From assembly GCF_003028855.1 (NCBI RefSeq), contig NZ_CP028324.1, positions 3,162,001 through 3,226,000 of the forward strand: 64,000 nt of DNA, read 5' to 3'. This document shows positions 28,269 to 37,767 of this stretch, one piece after another. Under the pieces are notes generated by a model. The model ran no database searches. It was not told the DNA's origin and saw only the letters and a list, made by a program, of their open reading frames with translations. Positions within the stretch are counted from its first letter, which is position 1, and every line of letters begins with the position of its first letter. The position numbers were made by a program, and so were the translations under genes. Source of the stretch: Pseudoduganella armeniaca (lineage in GTDB: Bacteria; Pseudomonadota; Gammaproteobacteria; Burkholderiales; Burkholderiaceae_D).

Positions 28269-29458
28269 ATGGACCTGAACTACAGCGCCGAGGACCTGGC
28301 GTTCCGCGACAACGTGCGCGCCTTCCTCGCCGCGCAGCTGCCCCCGAACTGCAGGACAAGGTGCGCCGCCACCTGCGCCTGTCGAAAGAAGACTTCGTGC
28401 GCTGGCACAAGATCGTCGCCGCCCAGGGCTGGGCCGCGCCGGCCTGGCCGGTCGAATACGGCGGCCCGGGCTGGAACGCCACCCAGCGCCACATCTGGGA
28501 AGAGGAGTGCGCCAGCGCCGGCACGCCGCCGATCCTGCCGTTCGGCGTCAACATGGTGGCCCCGGTCATCATGGCCTTCGGTAACGAAGAGCAGAAGGCG
28601 TACTACCTGCCGCGCATCCTGAACTGCGACGACTGGTGGTGCCAGGGCTATTCGGAGCCGGGCGCCGGCTCCGACCTGGCCTCGCTGAAGACCACGGCCG
28701 TGCGCGACGGCGATCACTACGTCGTCAACGGCCAGAAGACCTGGACCACGCTGGGCCAGTATGCCGACATGATCTTCTGCCTGGTGCGCACCGACCCCGG
28801 CGTGCGCAAGCAGGAAGGCATCTCGTTCCTGCTGATCGACATGAAGACCCCGGGCATCACCGTGCGTCCGATCATCATGCTGGACGAGGAACACGAGGTC
28901 AACGAAGTCTTCTTCGACAACGTGCGCGTGCCGGTGGCGAACCTGATCGGCAAGGAAAACAAGGGCTGGACCTATGCCAAGTACCTGCTGGGCCACGAGC
29001 GCACGGGCATCGCCGCGGTCGGCCGTTCCAAGCGCGAGCTGGCGTTCCTGAAAGCGCTGGCGCTGCGCCAGCAGAAGGGCGGCCAGCCGCTGCTGCGCGA
29101 TCCGCTGTTCGCCGCCAAGGTCGCCAACCTGGAGATCGAGCTGATGGCGTTGGAGGTGACGGTGCTGCGTACCATCGCGCAGGAGCACCAGGGCCCCGGC
29201 CCGCAGGCTTCGGTGCTGAAGGTGAAAGGCACCGAAATCCAGCAGATGCTGACGGAGCTGATGGTGGAGGCGGCGGGCCCTGGCGCGTTGCCGTTCGATC
29301 CAGCCTACCTGGAAGGGCAGAAGGAACACGCGGCCGGCGGCGACGACGACGCCGCCCCGCTGGCGGCCTACTACTTCAATTACCGCAAGACCTCGATCTA
29401 TGGCGGTTCCAACGAAATCCAGAAGAACATCATCACGCAGATGATCCTCGGACTATAA
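28269..29458 (+). CDS. acyl-CoA dehydrogenase, subunit A (frameshift at ~28343)
   Basis: FAD-dependent oxidation of an acyl-CoA to the 2-enoyl-CoA. About 396 residues after repair. The frame breaks in CCCCC at 28341-28345; adding one C gives AQLPPELQDKVRRHLRLSKEDF and continuous homology. Family boxes are WPVEYGGPGW, YSEPGAGSDLASL (FAD/substrate), VNGQKTWTTL, and the C-terminal TSIYGGSNEIQKNIIT. SD GGAGACG precedes ATG 28269. It is followed 13 bases later by a second, different dehydrogenase and then a MaoC hydratase. Such paired dehydrogenases (for example FadE28/29-like) form heteromeric enzymes for steroid side chains or branched acyl-CoAs; that specificity is inference. Confidence 0.88.
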
Positions 29459-29471
29459 CTAGGAGACAGCC

Positions 29472-30583
29472 ATGGATTTCAGCTACAAGGAAGAACAGCA
29501 GCAGTTCGCCGACGCCCTGCGCCGCTGGGCCGAGCGCGACTACACGTTTGAAAAGCGCCGCGCCATCATCCATTCCGATAGCGGCGTCTCGCCCGAGGCC
29601 TGGGCCACCTGGTGGAGCTGGGCATGACGGCGCTGCCGGTGCCGGAAGCGCAGGGCGGCTTCGCCGGCAGCGCCGTCGACATGCTGGTCGTGATGCAGGA
29701 GCTGGGCCGCGCGCTGGTGGTCGAGCCTTACTTCGCCACCGTGCTGGGCGCGCGCTTCCTGCAACTGGCCGGCGGCCAGGAGGACATGCTGGCGCGCGTC
29801 GCCGCCGGCGAAGCGAAGCTGGCCTGCGCGCTGACGGAAGCGCACTCGCGCCATGACCTGGCCGCGATTGCCGCGGTCGCCACCGGCACGCCGGACAATA
29901 TGGGCGTCAGCGGCGTCAAGACGGTGGTGCTGCACGGCGCCCAGGCCGACGCGTTCATCGTCTCGGCACGCCACCATGACGCGCTCGGGCTGTACCTGGT
30001 CGATGCCGACACGGCCGGCATCGCCGTGCGCGACTACCGCACCGTCGACGGCCTGCGCGCCGCCACCGTCTCGTTCGACCACGCGCCGGCCACGCCGCTG
30101 GGCGCGCCGGGACAGGGCTGGGACATCCTGGAGGCGGCCACCGACTACGGCGCCGCGCTGCTGTGCGCGGAAAGCATCGGCGTGATGGACGCGCTGTTCG
30201 CCGCCACCCTGGAGTACCTGAAGACGCGCCAGCAGTTCGGCGCGCCGATCGGCAAGTTCCAGGCGCTGCAGCACCGCATGGCCGACATGTTCATCCACCT
30301 CGAGCAGGCCCGCTCGATGGCAATGCTGGCCGCCGTCAAGGTCGACTCGCCGGACGCCGAGGAGCGCCGCCGCGTGGTCTCCGCCGCCAAGGCGCGCGTG
30401 GCGCAGGCCGGCAAGTTCGTCGGCCAGCAGGCCGTCCAGCTGCACGGCGGCATGGGCGTGACGGACGAGCTGCCGGCCGCCCACCTGTTCAAGCGCCTGA
30501 CGACCCTGGGCCTGACCTTGGGCGATGCCGACCACCACATCGAGCGCTTCATCGCCCAGCCGGGCTTTTGCGAGGCTGCCTGA
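29472..30583 (+). CDS. acyl-CoA dehydrogenase, subunit B (frameshift at ~29605)
   Basis: Second acyl-CoA dehydrogenase-like subunit, about 370 residues after repair. The frame breaks at the CC of 29605-29606; one extra C gives EAWAHLVELGMTALPVPEAQGG. It retains the general fold but diverges from subunit A, with weaker FAD/substrate motifs (ALTEAHSRHD), and a C-terminal QQAVQLHGGMGVTDELPAAH. Divergent partners of this kind usually assemble with the canonical subunit. Its TGA shares one base with the MaoC ATG (TGATG). Without the repair, the gene would be read as a 51-residue fragment plus a long remnant. Confidence 0.86.
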
Positions 30584-31047
30584 TGGACGCCCAACCGGTC
30601 CTGCTGGACACCATCCCCGCGCTGGAGGCCGTGGTCGGGCGCGAGGTGGCGCTGTCGCGCTGGTTCACCATCGACCAGGCCCGCATCACGGCCTTTGCCG
30701 ACGTCACGGACGACCACCAGTGGATTCACCTGGACGCCGAACGTGCCCAGCGCGAGTCGCCCTACGGCGGCACGGTGGCGCACGGCTTCCTGACCATCGC
30801 GCTGCTGCCGGCGATGCTGGCCAGCGCGGTGTCGCTGGGCGAGGCGCGGCTGACGGTCAACTACGGCTGCAACAAGGTCCGTTTCCCGGCCGCGGTGCCG
30901 GCCGGCAGCCGCATCCGCGGCCGCTTCACGGTGCAGTCCGTCGAAGCGCTGGCCGACTGCACCCAGCTGGTATGGCTCGTCACGATGGAGAGCGAGGCGG
31001 GCGGCAAGCCGGTCTGCGTGGCCGAATTCGTGATGCGGCGCTACTGA
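30583..31047 (+). CDS. MaoC family dehydratase (enoyl-CoA hydratase type)
   Basis: A 154-residue hot-dog-fold protein. It has the R-specific hydratase motif: ITAFADVTDDHQWIHLD holds the catalytic Asp and His, followed by YGGTVAHGFLT. It should hydrate the enoyl-CoA made by the two dehydrogenases just upstream, in the cytoplasm. Coupled to subunit B by the TGATG overlap. The operon lacks a thiolase or ligase in this window, so the substrate remains open. Confidence 0.9.
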   Translation: MDAQPVLLDTIPALEAVVGREVALSRWFTIDQARITAFADVTDDHQWIHLDAERAQRESPYGGTVAHGFLTIALLPAMLASAVSLGEARLTVNYGCNKVRFPAAVPAGSRIRGRFTVQSVEALADCTQLVWLVTMESEAGGKPVCVAEFVMRRY

Positions 31048-31060
31048 GCGAATTACTGCC

Positions 31061-31171
31061 GGGCCCGTGTCCCACCTCGGGGTCAGTCACCGAAACGGGA
31101 CACGAGCCCGGCCGTTGCAATAGTTCAGCCCGTGTCCCACCGCGGGGTCAGTCACCCGAGTGGGACACGGC
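31061..31171. repeat. tandem pair of GTGTCCCAC...GTGGGACAC inverted elements
   Basis: Two related imperfect hairpins, at 31061-31109 and 31129-31171. Each has CCCGTGTCCCAC, then a GGGGTCAGTCACC centre, then GGGACACG. The central GGGGTCAGTC word is shared with the repeat island near 48.7-49.2 kb. They sit after the MaoC stop and before bluB, the only content of 31048-31249 besides a possible TACAAT -10 at 31216-31221. Confidence 0.7.
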
Positions 31172-31249
31172 CTCGGCTGTACGCATCCGGGGCCTGTCAC
31201 CATGGGTTCTGCCGCTACAATGCTGTCGCCTGAACAGTTACGAGCCGCC

Positions 31250-31905
31250 ATGCCCAACCCGAACGCCTATCCCCAAGCCGACATCGACGCCGTCTACCGC
31301 GCCATCCGCGAGCGCCGTGACGTGCGCCACTTCGCCCCGGCGCCATCGAACCCGAGCAGCTGACCCGCTTCCTCGCCGCCGCCCACAACGGCCCCTCGGT
31401 GGGCCTGATGCAGCCGTGGCGCTTCCTGCGCATCGCCGACCCCGCGCTGCGCCAGGCCATCCACGCCGAGATCGACGCGGAAAGAGCGCGCACGGCCGCC
31501 GCATTGGGCGAGCGCGGCGGCGAATTCATGCGCCTGAAAGTGGAGGGCGTGCTGAGCTGCGCCGAGGTGCTCGTCGTCGGCCTAATCGACCGGCGCGAAG
31601 ACTATCTGTTTGGCCGCCGCACCATGCCGGAGATGGACCTGGCCTCGTGCGCCTGCGCGATCCAGAACTTCTGGCTGGCCGCGCGCGCCGAGGGCATCGG
31701 CGTCGGCTGGGTGTCGCTATTCGAGCCGGAGCGGCTGCGCGCCCTGTGCGGCATGCCCGCCGGCAGCCAGCCCGTCGCCGTGCTGTGCGTGGGCCACGTC
31801 GCGTCGTTCTACCCGGCGCCGATGCTGGAGCTGGAAGGCTGGGACCGGCGCCACGCGCTGGCCGAGATCCTCTACGAAGACCGCTGGGGCCAGCCGCCAG
31901 CCTAG
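31250..31905 (+). CDS. bluB: 5,6-dimethylbenzimidazole synthase BluB (frameshift at ~31337)
   Basis: Makes the lower ligand of vitamin B12 from reduced FMN and oxygen. About 218 residues after repair. The frame breaks in CCCC at 31335-31338; one extra C gives RHFAPGAIEPEQLTRFLAAA. BluB-type boxes are AIRERRDVRHF, GPSVGLMQPWRF, RTMPEMDLASCACAIQNFW and GVGWVSLFEPERL. These separate it from general nitroreductases. It is placed just upstream of the riboswitch and is not under its control, because the riboswitch promoter starts after its stop codon. An oxygen-requiring enzyme, fitting an aerobic host. Confidence 0.9.
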
Positions 31906-31922
31906 CGCGGGACATCATTTTG

Positions 31923-31951
31923 TTGCAATTGGTGCCAGCCCCACCTATACT
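31923..31951 (+). promoter_or_regulatory. promoter of the cobalamin riboswitch operon
   Basis: TTGCAA at 31923-31928 and TATACT at 31946-31951 with an ideal 17-base spacer. The predicted start near 31958 falls immediately before the riboswitch. Confidence 0.7.
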
Positions 31952-31957
31952 GCGCGC

Positions 31958-32175
31958 GTAGTTCAGCTTCCGGTGGCGGCCCATGACCATGTGCCGCCTT
32001 AAATGGGAAGTCGGTGCCGCGCTCCACCAGGAGCGCCATCCCGACGCTGCCCCGCAACGGTAAGCGAGTCAAGGCGCCGCCACACGCCACTGTGCAACCA
32101 GCATGGGAAGGCGCGGCGCCCCGGCATGTCGCCGACATGCCGCTCGCGAGCCCGGAAACCAGCCCGAAGCAGCAA
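31958..32175 (+). promoter_or_regulatory. cobalamin (adenosylcobalamin) riboswitch
   Basis: Conserved elements appear in order: TTAAATGGGAAGTCGGTG (31988 on), CGACGCTGCCCCGCAACGGT (32042 on) followed by AAGCGAG, GCCACTGTGC, GGGAAGGCGCGGCGCC, and the B12 box AGCCCGGAAACCAGCC at 32149-32164. A hairpin GTATCGC / GCGATAC follows after 32190, but no T run is seen. Control is therefore probably at translation or by another late structure before the cbtB ribosome site (AAGGAGG at 32318-32324). It should switch off the downstream cobalt import and corrin genes when B12 is abundant. 32176-32331 is its expression platform. Confidence 0.93.
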
Positions 32176-32331
32176 GCGCGTTTGTATCGCGGAGGGCGAT
32201 ACGGATGAGGAAAAGCACGCGATCCGCTGGTGCCTTGGCTGCAAGCCGCCCACCGCATCCTGCCCGTCTCCCCACCCATTCCTTCCCATGCAGCGCATTT
32301 CGTCGTTCCGACCTGCCAAGGAGGAGTATCC

Positions 32332-32517
32332 ATGTCGCCTGTTACGTCCACTTCCGTCCACGTCGCGCCCCTGGCGCTGAAGGATAAGCTGCTGCCAGCA
32401 TTGGGCGCGGCCGCCCTCGGCATCGTGTTGCTGTTCGGCGCCGGTTTCGCGCCGCTGGAAGCGCTGCACAACGCCGCCCACGACAGCCGCCACTCGGCGG
32501 GTTTCCCGTGCCATTGA
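32332..32517 (+). CDS. cbtB: cobalt transporter subunit CbtB
   Basis: A 61-residue protein with one membrane helix (about 22-42, ALGAAALGIVLLFGAGFAPL) and a His-containing end (HNAAHDSRHSAGFPCH), the typical CbtB layout. With CbtA it is a predicted secondary importer of cobalt, found mainly under B12 riboswitches, as here. AAGGAGG is seven bases upstream of ATG 32332. It overlaps the cbtA GTG by ten bases. Confidence 0.92.
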   Translation: MSPVTSTSVHVAPLALKDKLLPALGAAALGIVLLFGAGFAPLEALHNAAHDSRHSAGFPCH

Positions 32518-33329
32518 GCCCGGCCGCCGCGCCGGCGCGCAGGCCCGGCGTGTTCAATCGCATCGTCGCGACGGCGGCGGGCGCCGGCATCGTCGCGGGT
32601 CTCCTGCTGACGGGCATGCAGCACCTGCAGGTGACGGAGCTGATCCGCACCGCCGAGACTTACGAGGCGGCGGCGCAGGCCGCGCCGGTGGCCGCACACG
32701 CGCACGACCACGCGGACGAGCACGAACATGGGAACGAACATGCGCACGCGGGCGCACCGGAGCACGAGCACGCTGCCGCCGCCGCGCACGAGCATCGCGG
32801 CGAAGAGCACCATCATGGCGGCTGGGAGCCGGCCCCGGGCGGCGAACGGCTGTTCTACACGGTGCTGGCCAATATCAGCATGGCCGTCGGCTACGCCCTG
32901 CTGCTGGCCGCCGCGCTGACGCTGCGCGGCAAGCCGGTCGACTGGCGCGCTGGCCTGCTGTGGGGCGGCGCGGCTTACCTGGTCTTCTTCGTGGCGCCGT
33001 CCCTGGGCCTGCCGCCGGAACTGCCCGGCACCCAGGCGGCACCTGTGGTCGCGCGCCAAAGCTGGTGGATCGCCACGGCCGGCGCCACCGCCACTGCGCT
33101 GGCCTTGCTAGCCTGGAGCCGCCACTGGGCCTTGAAATTGGCCGCGCTGGCGCTGCTGGCCGTGCCGCACTTGGTGGGCGCGCCGCAGCCGGCCGTGCAT
33201 GGCGCTGTCGCGCCGGCGGCACTGGCACGCGAGTTCGTCGTCGCCAGCGCACTGGCCAATGCCGCGTTCTGGCTGGCGCTGGGTGCGTTGACCGGCTGGC
33301 TGCACGCCCGCTTCAACCGGGCTGGCTGA
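32508..33329 (+). CDS. cbtA: cobalt transporter subunit CbtA
   Basis: A 273-residue membrane protein of the CbtA family, with about six hydrophobic segments. After the first helix comes a very His-rich external or periplasmic loop (about residues 63-105, with repeats such as HAHDHADEHEHG and HEHRGEEHHHGG), a probable metal-collecting arm. Translation starts at GTG 32508 inside the end of cbtB, so the two subunits are coupled. Cobalt import for the corrin genes downstream. Confidence 0.92.
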   Translation: MPLSPAAAPARRPGVFNRIVATAAGAGIVAGLLLTGMQHLQVTELIRTAETYEAAAQAAPVAAHAHDHADEHEHGNEHAHAGAPEHEHAAAAAHEHRGEEHHHGGWEPAPGGERLFYTVLANISMAVGYALLLAAALTLRGKPVDWRAGLLWGGAAYLVFFVAPSLGLPPELPGTQAAPVVARQSWWIATAGATATALALLAWSRHWALKLAALALLAVPHLVGAPQPAVHGAVAPAALAREFVVASALANAAFWLALGALTGWLHARFNRAG

Positions 33330-33342
33330 AGGATAGCCTGGT

Positions 33343-33678
33343 ATGCGCACCCACGACCGCCACGTCTTCATGTGTGTCGGCCCTCGCTGCACCAGCACCG
33401 AGGGCCGCGCCCAGGCCGTATTCGAACGGATGGGCGAGATGATCGATGCCCGTCCCGAACTGGCGGTCAAACGCACGCGCACGCACTGCATGGTGGCCTG
33501 CAAGTTCGAAGGTCCCGTGCTGGTCGTGTATCCGGAAGGCGTGTGGTACCAGCGCGTGGACGAAGCGGCGGCCGCGCGCATCGTCGATGAACACCTGGTG
33601 GGCGGGCGCGAAGTCGCCGACCTGATCTTCCATCGCCTCGGCCTGGGCGACACCTGCGAGCCGGAACCGAAACCATGA
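33343..33678 (+). CDS. thioredoxin-like [2Fe-2S] ferredoxin of the B12 operon
   Basis: A 111-residue protein. The four cysteines Cys11, Cys16, Cys49 and Cys53 (FMCVGPRC and HCMVAC) follow the pattern of thioredoxin-fold [2Fe-2S] ferredoxins. The Bacillus megaterium B12 protein CbiW is a known relative in type. It probably supplies electrons or metal in the cobalt chelation or ring contraction steps; the exact partner is unknown. Stop overlaps the cobN start by four bases. Confidence 0.85.
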   Translation: MRTHDRHVFMCVGPRCTSTEGRAQAVFERMGEMIDARPELAVKRTRTHCMVACKFEGPVLVVYPEGVWYQRVDEAAAARIVDEHLVGGREVADLIFHRLGLGDTCEPEPKP

Positions 33679-36600
33679 ACGAACTGCCCCGCATCGCGCT
33701 GCTGACGCACGCGTCCAACGACCTGACCGTGCTGCACCATGCCCGCACCCAGCTGCCGGCCGGCTTCGGCGCCGTGGCCGGCGTCAACCTGCAGGAGCGG
33801 GGCGAGGGGACGCCGCCACTGGCCGCGCTGCTGGACGGCGAACTGCGCGGCGCCCGCGTCATCGTCGTGCGGGTGCTGGGGCGCCTGGGCGGCGTACCCG
33901 GCTTCGCCGAGCTGGCCGAGGCGGCCCGCCGCCAGGGCCGCCACCTGCTGGTCGTCAGCGGCACCGGCGAACCGGATCCGGAACTGGCCGCCGTGTCCAC
34001 GGTGGGCGCCGGCGTCACGCAGATGGCGCTGGCCTATTTCCAGGCCGGCGGCGGCGCCAACCTGGCGCAGCTGCTGCGCTACCTGTCCGATCACCTGCTC
34101 TTGAGCGGCCATGGCTTCGAACCGGCGCAGCCGCTCCCCGAGCACGGCATCTATCATCCCGACCTGGCGCCAGGGGCCTCGCTGGCCGACTGGCAGGCGC
34201 TGCGCGATCGCGCGCGCCCGGCCGTCGGCATCGTGTTCTACCGGGCCCACTGGATGAGCGGGAACACCCGCTTCGTCGATGCGTTGCTGGCCGCGCTGGA
34301 GGCGCGCGGGCTGGACGTGCTCCCAGTGTTCACTTCCTCGCTGCGCGCCGCCGACGGTGCCGCCATGCCGGCGGCCCTGCGCTATTTCGGCGATGGCAAT
34401 GCGGCACACGTGGAGGTGCTGATCAACACGACGTCGTTCGCGATGGGCGAAATCACGGCGGGCGGTCCCACGCCGGCAGGCTGGTCGGTCCGCGTGCTGG
34501 AAACGCTGGACGTGCCGGTGCTGCAGGCCATCACCAGCGGCATGACCTTGCCGCAGTGGCAGCAGTCCGCGCGCGGCCTGAATCCCCTCGATACGGCGAT
34601 GAACGTGGTGCTGCCGGAATTCGACGGCCGCATCATCACCGTGCCGCTGTCGTTCAAGGAGCGCGCCGCCGGCCTGCCGGGCGAGGCGGTCGAGTATGCG
34701 CCGCTGGCCGACCGCGCTGCCCGCATCGCCGGCATCGCGGCGCGCTGGGCGCGCCTGAAACGGCTGCCGAACCGCGACAAGCGCGTCGCCTTCATGTTCA
34801 CCAATTCCAGCAGCAAGGCGGCGCAGATCGGCAACGCCGTCGGCCTGGACGCGCCGGCCTCGCTGATGCGCATCCTGGCCGCGCTGCAAGCGGCGGGCTA
34901 CGACGTCCGCGACCTGCCGGCCGACGGCACCACCCTGATCCATGACCTGGTGGCGCGCTGCTCCTACGACAACCTGCACGTGACGGAACAGCAGCTGGCG
35001 CAGGCCGCCGGCCGCGTGCCGGCCGCGCGCTATGCCGAGTGGTTCGCCGAGCTGCCGCTCGCGCTGCAGGAGAAGATGCTGGCGCAGTGGGGCGCGCCAC
35101 CCGGCGCGGCGTACGTACACGACGGCCACCTGGCGCTGGCGGGCATCGAGCTGGGCAACGCCTTTGTCGCGCTGCAGCCGCCGCGCGGCTACGGCATGGA
35201 CCCGGATGCGATCTACCACCAGCCGGACCTGCCGCCCACCCACCACTACTATGCGCTGTACCGCTGGCTGCGCGACGAATGGCGCGCGGACGCCATCGTC
35301 CACGTCGGCAAGCACGGCACGATGGAATGGCTGCCCGGGAAGGGCGTCGGCCTTTCCGAGGAGTGCTTCCCGGACGCGCTGCTGGGCGACCTGCCGTTGT
35401 TCTACCCGTTCATCATCAACGACCCGGGCGAGGGCTCGCAGGCCAAGCGCCGTGCCCACGCCGTGGTGGTGGACCACCTGACACCGCCAATGACGACGGC
35501 CGACACCTACGGTGCGCTGGCCCAGCTGACGCAGTTGGTGGACGAGTACTACCAGGTCGAGGTGCTCGATCCCGCCAAGCTGCCCTTGCTGCAGCAGCAG
35601 ATCTGGGAACTGGTCAAGCAGACCAACCTGGATGCCGACATGCGCATGCGGCTGCTCCATCACGACCATGAGCACGATCACGACCATGATCACGAGCATG
35701 GCCACGGCCACCACCACCACGCTCATGGCCATCATCACGATCATGACCACGACCACGATCATGACCACGATCATGACCACGACGGGGAACTGCCGGCGGC
35801 GCTGGCCGAAATGGGCGGCTCCGACGTCGCCCACCTGATCGAGGACCTGGACGGCTACCTGTGCGAGCTCGGTTCGGCGCAAATCCGCGACGGCCTGCAC
35901 GTCTTGGGCCGCTGCCCGGACGATGCGCAAATGCCGGACATGCTGGCCGCGCTGACCCGCCTGCCGAACCAGGACGTGCCGGGCCTGCAAGGCGCCGTCG
36001 CCCAGCTGTTCGGCCTGACGGTGGACATGCTGCTGGCGCCAAGCGCAGGCCGCATCAACGCCGCGCCGGCGTTGGCCCGGCTGGCCAGCCGCGCCGTCGT
36101 CTCGCGCGCCAACGCGCTGGAGGCGGTGGACCTGCTGTGCCGGCGCCTGTTCGAGGAGTTGGGTCAGGCCGGCTATGCGACCGAAGCCATCGACGCCGTA
36201 CTGGACCGCGTATTCGGCACACTGGATGACGGCGACAGCGTCGCGCCACGCCTGCAGCCAGCCGCCCGCGCCAAGGCGAGCGTCGTCACACAGCTGGGGC
36301 GGCCGCGCGCCAAGCCGGCTGCCGTCGCCGCCGCAAAGCCGGTCGCGGCTGGCCCGGCCCGTTTCGATGAGCTGCGTCGGGTACTGGACTTCGCCTGCCG
36401 CGAGCTGGTGCCGAAGCTGCGCCGCGCCAGCGACGAAATCGACAACCTGGTGGCCGGCCTGGCCGGGCGCTACGTGCCGGCCGGCCCGAGCGGCTCGCCC
36501 ACGCGCGGCATGGCGCACATCCTCCCGACCGGGCGCAATTTCTATTCGGTCGATCCGCGCAGCGTGCCGTCGCAATCGGCCTGGCGCGTGGGCCAGCAGC

Positions 36601-37757
36601 TGGCGCGCGAGGTGCTGGAGCGCTACCGCCGCGAGACGGGAGACTGGCCGGAGAGCGTGGCCGTCAGCGTCTGGGGCACCAGCGCGATGCGCACGCACGG
36701 CGACGACGTGGCGCAGATCCTGGCGCTGCTGGGCGTACGCCCGGTGTGGCGCCACGAGAGCCGGCAGGTGTGCGGCATCGAGGTGGTACCGCTGGCGGAA
36801 CTGGGCCGGCCCCGCATCGACGTGACGACCCGCATCAGCGGCTTCTTCCGCGACGCCTTCCCGCAATTGATCGAGCTGGTGGACGACGCTGTCCAGCGGG
36901 TGATTCAGTTGGACGAGCCGGCCACGGACAACTTCGTGCGCAAGCACTACCTGGCCGAACTGGCGCAAGGCATCGGTGCGGGCCTGGACGAGCCGGAGGC
37001 GGCGCGGCGCGCCGGCTACCGCGTGTTCGGCGCCAAGCCGGGCAGCTACGGCGCCGGCATCCTGCCGCTAGTCCAGCAGCGCAACTGGGAAGGCGACGCC
37101 GACTTCGCCGAGGCCTACGTCAACTGGGGTGGCTATGCCTACGGGCGCGGCAGCCAGGGCACGGACCAGCGCGACGCCTTCCGCACCCGCCTGGCCGGCG
37201 TGCAGGTCGCGCTGCACAACCAGGACAACCGCGAGCACGACATCTTCGACAGCGACGACTACCTGCAATTCCACGGCGGCATGATCGCCACGATCCGCGC
37301 CCTGTCCGGCCAGCAGCCGCGCCATTATTTTGGCGACAGCCACGATCCGTCGCGCGCCCAGGTGCGCGACCTGAAGGAGGAAACGCTGCGGGTGTTCCGC
37401 TCGCGCGTCGTCAACCCGAAATGGCTGGCCAGCATCCAGCGCCATGGCTACAAGGGCGGCCTGGAACTGACGGCCACCGTCGACTACCTGTTCGGCTACG
37501 ACGCCACGGCGCAGGTGATGGACGACTGGATGTACGAGGACGTGGCGCAGTCGTATGCGTTCGATCCCGCCATGCAGCGCTTCCTGCAGGAGGCCAATCC
37601 GTGGGCGCAGAACGCCATTACCGAACGCCTGCTGGAAGCGGCCGGCCGCGGCATGTGGGCCGAACCGAAGCCGGACACGTTGGAACGGCTGCGCCAGTTG
37701 TACCTGGACAGCGAAGCGCTGCTGGAAGCGCGCGGCGAGACAGCGCGCGGCAGCTGA
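33675..37757 (+). CDS. cobN: cobaltochelatase subunit CobN with His-rich insertion
   Basis: The large, ring-binding subunit of the ATP-dependent cobaltochelatase (1360 residues; typical CobN about 1250-1300). Conserved BchH/CobN boxes include GKHGTMEWLPGKGVGLSEECF, NDPGEGSQAKRRAH and GGYAYGRGSQGTDQRD. It contains an insertion at residues 662-703 with 24 histidines in 42 residues, mostly alternating His-Asp, between LLDADMRM-type helix and the segment GELPAALAEMGG. The insert presumably binds cobalt or nickel. It works with the fused ChlI/ChlD-type ATPase encoded next. Coupled to the ferredoxin gene upstream by ATGA. Confidence 0.94.
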   Translation: MNELPRIALLTHASNDLTVLHHARTQLPAGFGAVAGVNLQERGEGTPPLAALLDGELRGARVIVVRVLGRLGGVPGFAELAEAARRQGRHLLVVSGTGEPDPELAAVSTVGAGVTQMALAYFQAGGGANLAQLLRYLSDHLLLSGHGFEPAQPLPEHGIYHPDLAPGASLADWQALRDRARPAVGIVFYRAHWMSGNTRFVDALLAALEARGLDVLPVFTSSLRAADGAAMPAALRYFGDGNAAHVEVLINTTSFAMGEITAGGPTPAGWSVRVLETLDVPVLQAITSGMTLPQWQQSARGLNPLDTAMNVVLPEFDGRIITVPLSFKERAAGLPGEAVEYAPLADRAARIAGIAARWARLKRLPNRDKRVAFMFTNSSSKAAQIGNAVGLDAPASLMRILAALQAAGYDVRDLPADGTTLIHDLVARCSYDNLHVTEQQLAQAAGRVPAARYAEWFAELPLALQEKMLAQWGAPPGAAYVHDGHLALAGIELGNAFVALQPPRGYGMDPDAIYHQPDLPPTHHYYALYRWLRDEWRADAIVHVGKHGTMEWLPGKGVGLSEECFPDALLGDLPLFYPFIINDPGEGSQAKRRAHAVVVDHLTPPMTTADTYGALAQLTQLVDEYYQVEVLDPAKLPLLQQQIWELVKQTNLDADMRMRLLHHDHEHDHDHDHEHGHGHHHHAHGHHHDHDHDHDHDHDHDHDGELPAALAEMGGSDVAHLIEDLDGYLCELGSAQIRDGLHVLGRCPDDAQMPDMLAALTRLPNQDVPGLQGAVAQLFGLTVDMLLAPSAGRINAAPALARLASRAVVSRANALEAVDLLCRRLFEELGQAGYATEAIDAVLDRVFGTLDDGDSVAPRLQPAARAKASVVTQLGRPRAKPAAVAAAKPVAAGPARFDELRRVLDFACRELVPKLRRASDEIDNLVAGLAGRYVPAGPSGSPTRGMAHILPTGRNFYSVDPRSVPSQSAWRVGQQLAREVLERYRRETGDWPESVAVSVWGTSAMRTHGDDVAQILALLGVRPVWRHESRQVCGIEVVPLAELGRPRIDVTTRISGFFRDAFPQLIELVDDAVQRVIQLDEPATDNFVRKHYLAELAQGIGAGLDEPEAARRAGYRVFGAKPGSYGAGILPLVQQRNWEGDADFAEAYVNWGGYAYGRGSQGTDQRDAFRTRLAGVQVALHNQDNREHDIFDSDDYLQFHGGMIATIRALSGQQPRHYFGDSHDPSRAQVRDLKEETLRVFRSRVVNPKWLASIQRHGYKGGLELTATVDYLFGYDATAQVMDDWMYEDVAQSYAFDPAMQRFLQEANPWAQNAITERLLEAAGRGMWAEPKPDTLERLRQLYLDSEALLEARGETARGS

Positions 37758-37767
37758 GGACAAACCC

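Noticed and set aside
32190..32215. Intrinsic terminator as the riboswitch expression platform
   Set aside because: The GTATCGC/GCGATAC hairpin is not followed by a T run, so terminator control is not supported.
35640..35790. CRISPR-like or tandem repeat array
   Set aside because: The short repeats are codon-level CATGACCAC units of the His-Asp stretch in CobN, in frame, with no spacers.
33108..36968. Very long open frame (over 1280 codons) on the minus strand through cobN
   Set aside because: It is a shadow of cobN's high-GC codon use. Its translation is rich in Arg/His/Gln and matches no family, while the plus strand encodes an unmistakable CobN.
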